A stretch of DNA of 64,000 bases. Source: Bacteroidota bacterium (lineage in GTDB: Bacteria; Bacteroidota; Bacteroidia; Bacteroidales; FEN-979). The stretch's first letter is position 1, and the number at the start of each line of letters is the position of its first letter. Shown one piece after another: positions 62,110 through 64,000 of this stretch. The position numbers and the translations under genes were made by a program. The DNA is taken from the NCBI GenBank assembly GCA_026391355.1, contig JAPLDH010000038.1:54878-118877 (forward strand), in the 5' to 3' direction. The notes below the pieces were generated by a model that did no database searches, had not been told where the DNA came from, and saw nothing but the letters and a program-made list of their open reading frames with translations.

Positions 62110-63456
62110 TTACTTATGACCATTTTCATTAACCGCCGCTGACTCCTGTTCCGTTTCCTTCGGTCGTATGAATGTCATGAGATTTTTCATAAACTCCTTC
62201 TTGTCCTTATCCTCAAATCCCGCGAAATAACTTTGAGTGGTTCTCAGGTTAGTGTGACTTAAGGATTCGCTGACAAATTCCATTGTTGCCCCGTTACGGA
62301 TGGCATTCGTGGCAAAGCTGTGTCGTGCCCAGTATGAGGATATCTTACCGGTGATCCCATTGTTCCTTGCCAGATTCTTCAAATTTTGATTTACGAACCT
62401 GGTAAAGTTCTTTGTCGTCAAGAACTTTGTTTCTTCATCATGGTCATCTGAAACAATAGGGAAGATCAGCTTTTTCGGTCCCCTGTCCTTGTTGCCATAT
62501 TTATCAATGACATATTTCACATGATCGGTAATGTAAGCCGTTACCGGTTTTAAATGGGTCTTTCCGGTATTGATCGTCTTGGCACGGTAAAAGATCAATG
62601 TTTCTTCCTGAATGTTTTCCCAGCGAAGCATTGCAATATCCTTTAAATTCATGCCATTGCAGGCATACGAGAAGAACCAGAAATCCCTGGCTTTTTCCTG
62701 TTCAGGGATTCTGGGAGTCGCAAAATAAAGTGTGTTGAGCTGGTCACTGGTCAGTGCCTTTTTTACTCCCTGTACAGCAGGGAGTTGGTATTTGTTTTTC
62801 CCAAAGGGATAGGCCTCCTGATCGATGTCTTTTTCTGCAATAGCATTATTGAAGATGGTCCTCAATACCCTGAGATAGATTGAAATCGTGGTTCGGGATA
62901 AAGGGCATTCCCTTAACTCATGCGACCGTTTCAGAGGTTTTTTTCGGTGCAGCATGGCAAACTCATATTTGGCAAGCCAGGCAGGAGTAATTTCAGAGAA
63001 AAACATTTTAGTTGGCTTATGACCGGTGAGACTTTCCATGTAATCTTCGACCGACTTCTTACTCAAACCATAATTGTATGCATTTGCAAACTGGTTGTTG
63101 GCTTTAAGTTTAATGATCGCCTGATCATAATGATACAACAAGTTCTGAGTGTCACCTTTTTTTCTGAGGTACTTTCTTTCGAACTGTTCGAAAGAGAATG
63201 GGGCGATCTTTCCGGCGATCTCATTCAACAGAGTATCAAAAGCCTGCAATTTCTGCCTTTCTTCGTGGTAATTCTTATGAGCCTTTTCAGCTTTCCAGGC
63301 CTTCTTAAAATCATCATCCGAATACTCAAATTTCGTAGGATAAAGTCTTGCGGTTTTGGTTAGTGTGTGATAAACACGTATTTTTACCGGATATTTATGG
63401 TTGCTTTTTTTCCTTCGGGCGTCGAGAAATAACGAGATGATATATTCCTTTTCCAT
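62110..63456 (-). CDS. int: Tyrosine recombinase/integrase
   Basis: A 448-aa protein. The N-terminal arm-binding domain (residues ~1-100), core-binding SAM-like domain (~100-220) and catalytic domain (~225-430) are all visible. Catalytic features: YACNGMNLKDIAMLRW, where Asn replaces the usual Arg I; YWARHSFAT with Arg II but Tyr at the usual His position; LSHTNLRTT; and the nucleophile Tyr in TTQSYFAGF (~409). Loss of Arg I is known from the IntDOT/NBU group. It must catalyse integration at tRNA-Pro. It reads inward from the right end. Confidence 0.95.
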   Translation of the reverse strand: MEKEYIISLFLDARRKKSNHKYPVKIRVYHTLTKTARLYPTKFEYSDDDFKKAWKAEKAHKNYHEERQKLQAFDTLLNEIAGKIAPFSFEQFERKYLRKKGDTQNLLYHYDQAIIKLKANNQFANAYNYGLSKKSVEDYMESLTGHKPTKMFFSEITPAWLAKYEFAMLHRKKPLKRSHELRECPLSRTTISIYLRVLRTIFNNAIAEKDIDQEAYPFGKNKYQLPAVQGVKKALTSDQLNTLYFATPRIPEQEKARDFWFFSYACNGMNLKDIAMLRWENIQEETLIFYRAKTINTGKTHLKPVTAYITDHVKYVIDKYGNKDRGPKKLIFPIVSDDHDEETKFLTTKNFTRFVNQNLKNLARNNGITGKISSYWARHSFATNAIRNGATMEFVSESLSHTNLRTTQSYFAGFEDKDKKEFMKNLMTFIRPKETEQESAAVNENGHK

Positions 63457-63485
63457 ATGTTGAGATTGTCAAAACAGGTCAGATT

Positions 63486-63530
63486 ATTTGCACAAAATTT
63501 GCATTATTTTATCAGAAATAATGCAAATTT
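63486..63530. repeat. Right arm-type integrase repeats
   Basis: 63486-63510 is identical to 23404-23428. A 15-bp inverted copy (AAATAATGCAAATTT) follows at 63516-63530. Together with the left repeat they bracket the core in the circular form. Confidence 0.7.
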
Positions 63531-63636
63531 AATGAATAATAACCAACAAACTGGAAAGTTGATAACTTTTGGAAACACCAGTATTTTCAGTACCCGTATG
63601 CAATAAACGGGTAAAAAATAATAACCCTTTTCGCCC

Positions 63637-63681
63637 CTTTGGGAGCAGGAGGTCGCAGGTTCGAATCCTGCTACCCCGACA
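63637..63681 (+). repeat. attR core (partial tRNA-Pro 3' end)
   Basis: 45 bp identical to 23314-23358. It is the original chromosomal tRNA-Pro 3' part, displaced by the insertion and not a functional tRNA. Confidence 0.93.
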
Positions 63682-63719
63682 AAAGAAAAACCCGCACGTA
63701 AGTGCCGGGTTTTTCTTTT
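63681..63719 (+). terminator. Original tRNA-Pro terminator
   Basis: AAAAGAAAAACCCG-CAC/GTG-CGGGTTTTTCTTTT with a GTAA loop and one bulged C, followed by T-rich DNA. Confidence 0.8.
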
Positions 63720-64000
63720 GAATTTCCTTCCTCATATTCAACAATAGTCATTATTTTCATGAAATTTTGAAAAATCTTTACTTTTGTTACAGAAATACAT
63801 GATATTTGAAATGAATCCGGAAAAATTACAAAACAGATTCAACTTAAATTACCCGGGAGTTTTGACCCTGATCTAAACTGCTACCAGCAAACGGTACAAA
63901 TTGATACCACCCCAGGGAGAAGGCGACCACGTTATGGGTCTAGTAGATATCATTAAGGCAAGTATCAGGGAACTATTCGCTGTTTCATTTTGAGAGGTAA
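63720..64000. other. Chromosomal stretch without supported gene
   Basis: 281 bp to the window end. Only short frames (a 21-codon frame from ATG 63811, a short open stretch ending near 63994) are seen; nothing is recognisable. Confidence 0.4.

Larger units (their letters stand above)
23314..63681. mobile_element. tRNA-Pro-integrated genomic island, 40.3 kb
   Basis: The island is bounded by 45-bp direct repeats of the tRNA-Pro 3' end. It has a tyrosine recombinase gene 180 bp from the right repeat and matching 25-bp arm-type repeats inside both ends. It carries its own primase, helicase, excisionase-like HTH, radC and ardC. Cargo is defence-related: a type I RM operon, the PRTase/ATPase/methylase operon and an AbiE remnant. 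No relaxase, type IV secretion, portal, capsid or large-terminase gene is seen, so it is either mobilised by another element or is a satellite. Confidence 0.92.

Noticed and set aside
63529..63744. Leftward 71-aa frame containing SRIRTCDLLLPKG
   Set aside because: It is the antisense reading of the tRNA-Pro 3' end; the peptide is a well-known false ORF.
1..64000. CRISPR array
   Set aside because: No regularly spaced repeats and no cas genes; the Cas4-like traits belong to a DUF2779 protein and the GTK motif to an unrelated operon.

Overview
The window looks like a Bacteroidota chromosome (probably Bacteroidales-like). The evidence is a TTTG-N19-TAnnTTTG promoter in front of tRNA-Ser, no purine-rich Shine-Dalgarno sites, lipoproteins with a Cys box followed by acidic or lysine residues, and a tyrosine recombinase of the Bacteroidetes mobile-element type. 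Taxonomy is inferred; no rRNA or marker set is present.

Positions 1-23280 are host chromosome. They hold the 3' part of an RHS/YD-repeat protein, a secreted protein and an NfeD protein that both carry frame breaks, an SPFH/stomatin gene, two tandem paralogous membrane proteins, a Cys-rich lipoprotein, a secreted protein and a large surface lipoprotein. Next come a sigma-like regulator, an anti-sigma-like protein and a TPR-CHAT protease, then a scarred stretch with two 5'-truncated genes and a duplicated gene end, a coiled-coil protein, a stand-alone FtsA, tRNA-Ser, a four-helix-bundle gene between GT-rich inverted repeats, and tRNA-Pro(TGG).

Positions 23314-63681 are a 40.3-kb genomic island integrated into the 3' part of tRNA-Pro. 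A 45-bp perfect direct repeat of the tRNA 3' end bounds it. A 25-bp repeat occurs near both ends (probable integrase arm sites), and the integrase gene lies at the right end. No relaxase, conjugation or virion gene is visible. The replication module (Toprim primase, P4-type helicase, iteron-like AT-rich gap) suggests a satellite or plasmid-like element.

The island has four cargo blocks. (1) A long leftward operon (23489-43186) behind a divergent WYL regulator carries a complete type I restriction-modification system (HsdR, HsdM, HsdS) interleaved with a AAA ATPase, a DUF2779 protein, several PD-(D/E)XK-like proteins, a GIY-YIG protein, two DUF262 proteins and a radical SAM enzyme. (2) Maintenance genes include an ArdC-type antirestriction metalloprotease, a small protein with an SSB-like tail, and RadC. 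(3) A tightly overlapping four-gene operon (47496-52363) encodes a phosphoribosyltransferase-fold protein, an ORC/CDC6-like ATPase, a protein with a CARF-like GTK motif and an N6-adenine methylase. It is the best candidate for an undescribed system. (4) An AbiEi antitoxin lies between broken radC 3' ends, and its AbiEii toxin partner is reduced to a stub.

Two structural themes stand out. Four island genes (148-aa protein, ardC, radC, 56-aa protein) share a structured leader of about 150-180 nt with compensatory base changes, probably a cis-acting RNA. Repeated remnants of gene 3' ends (radC, hsdS, and a coiled-coil gene in the host region) border inserted cargo, suggesting that gene ends are recurrent sites of module gain.
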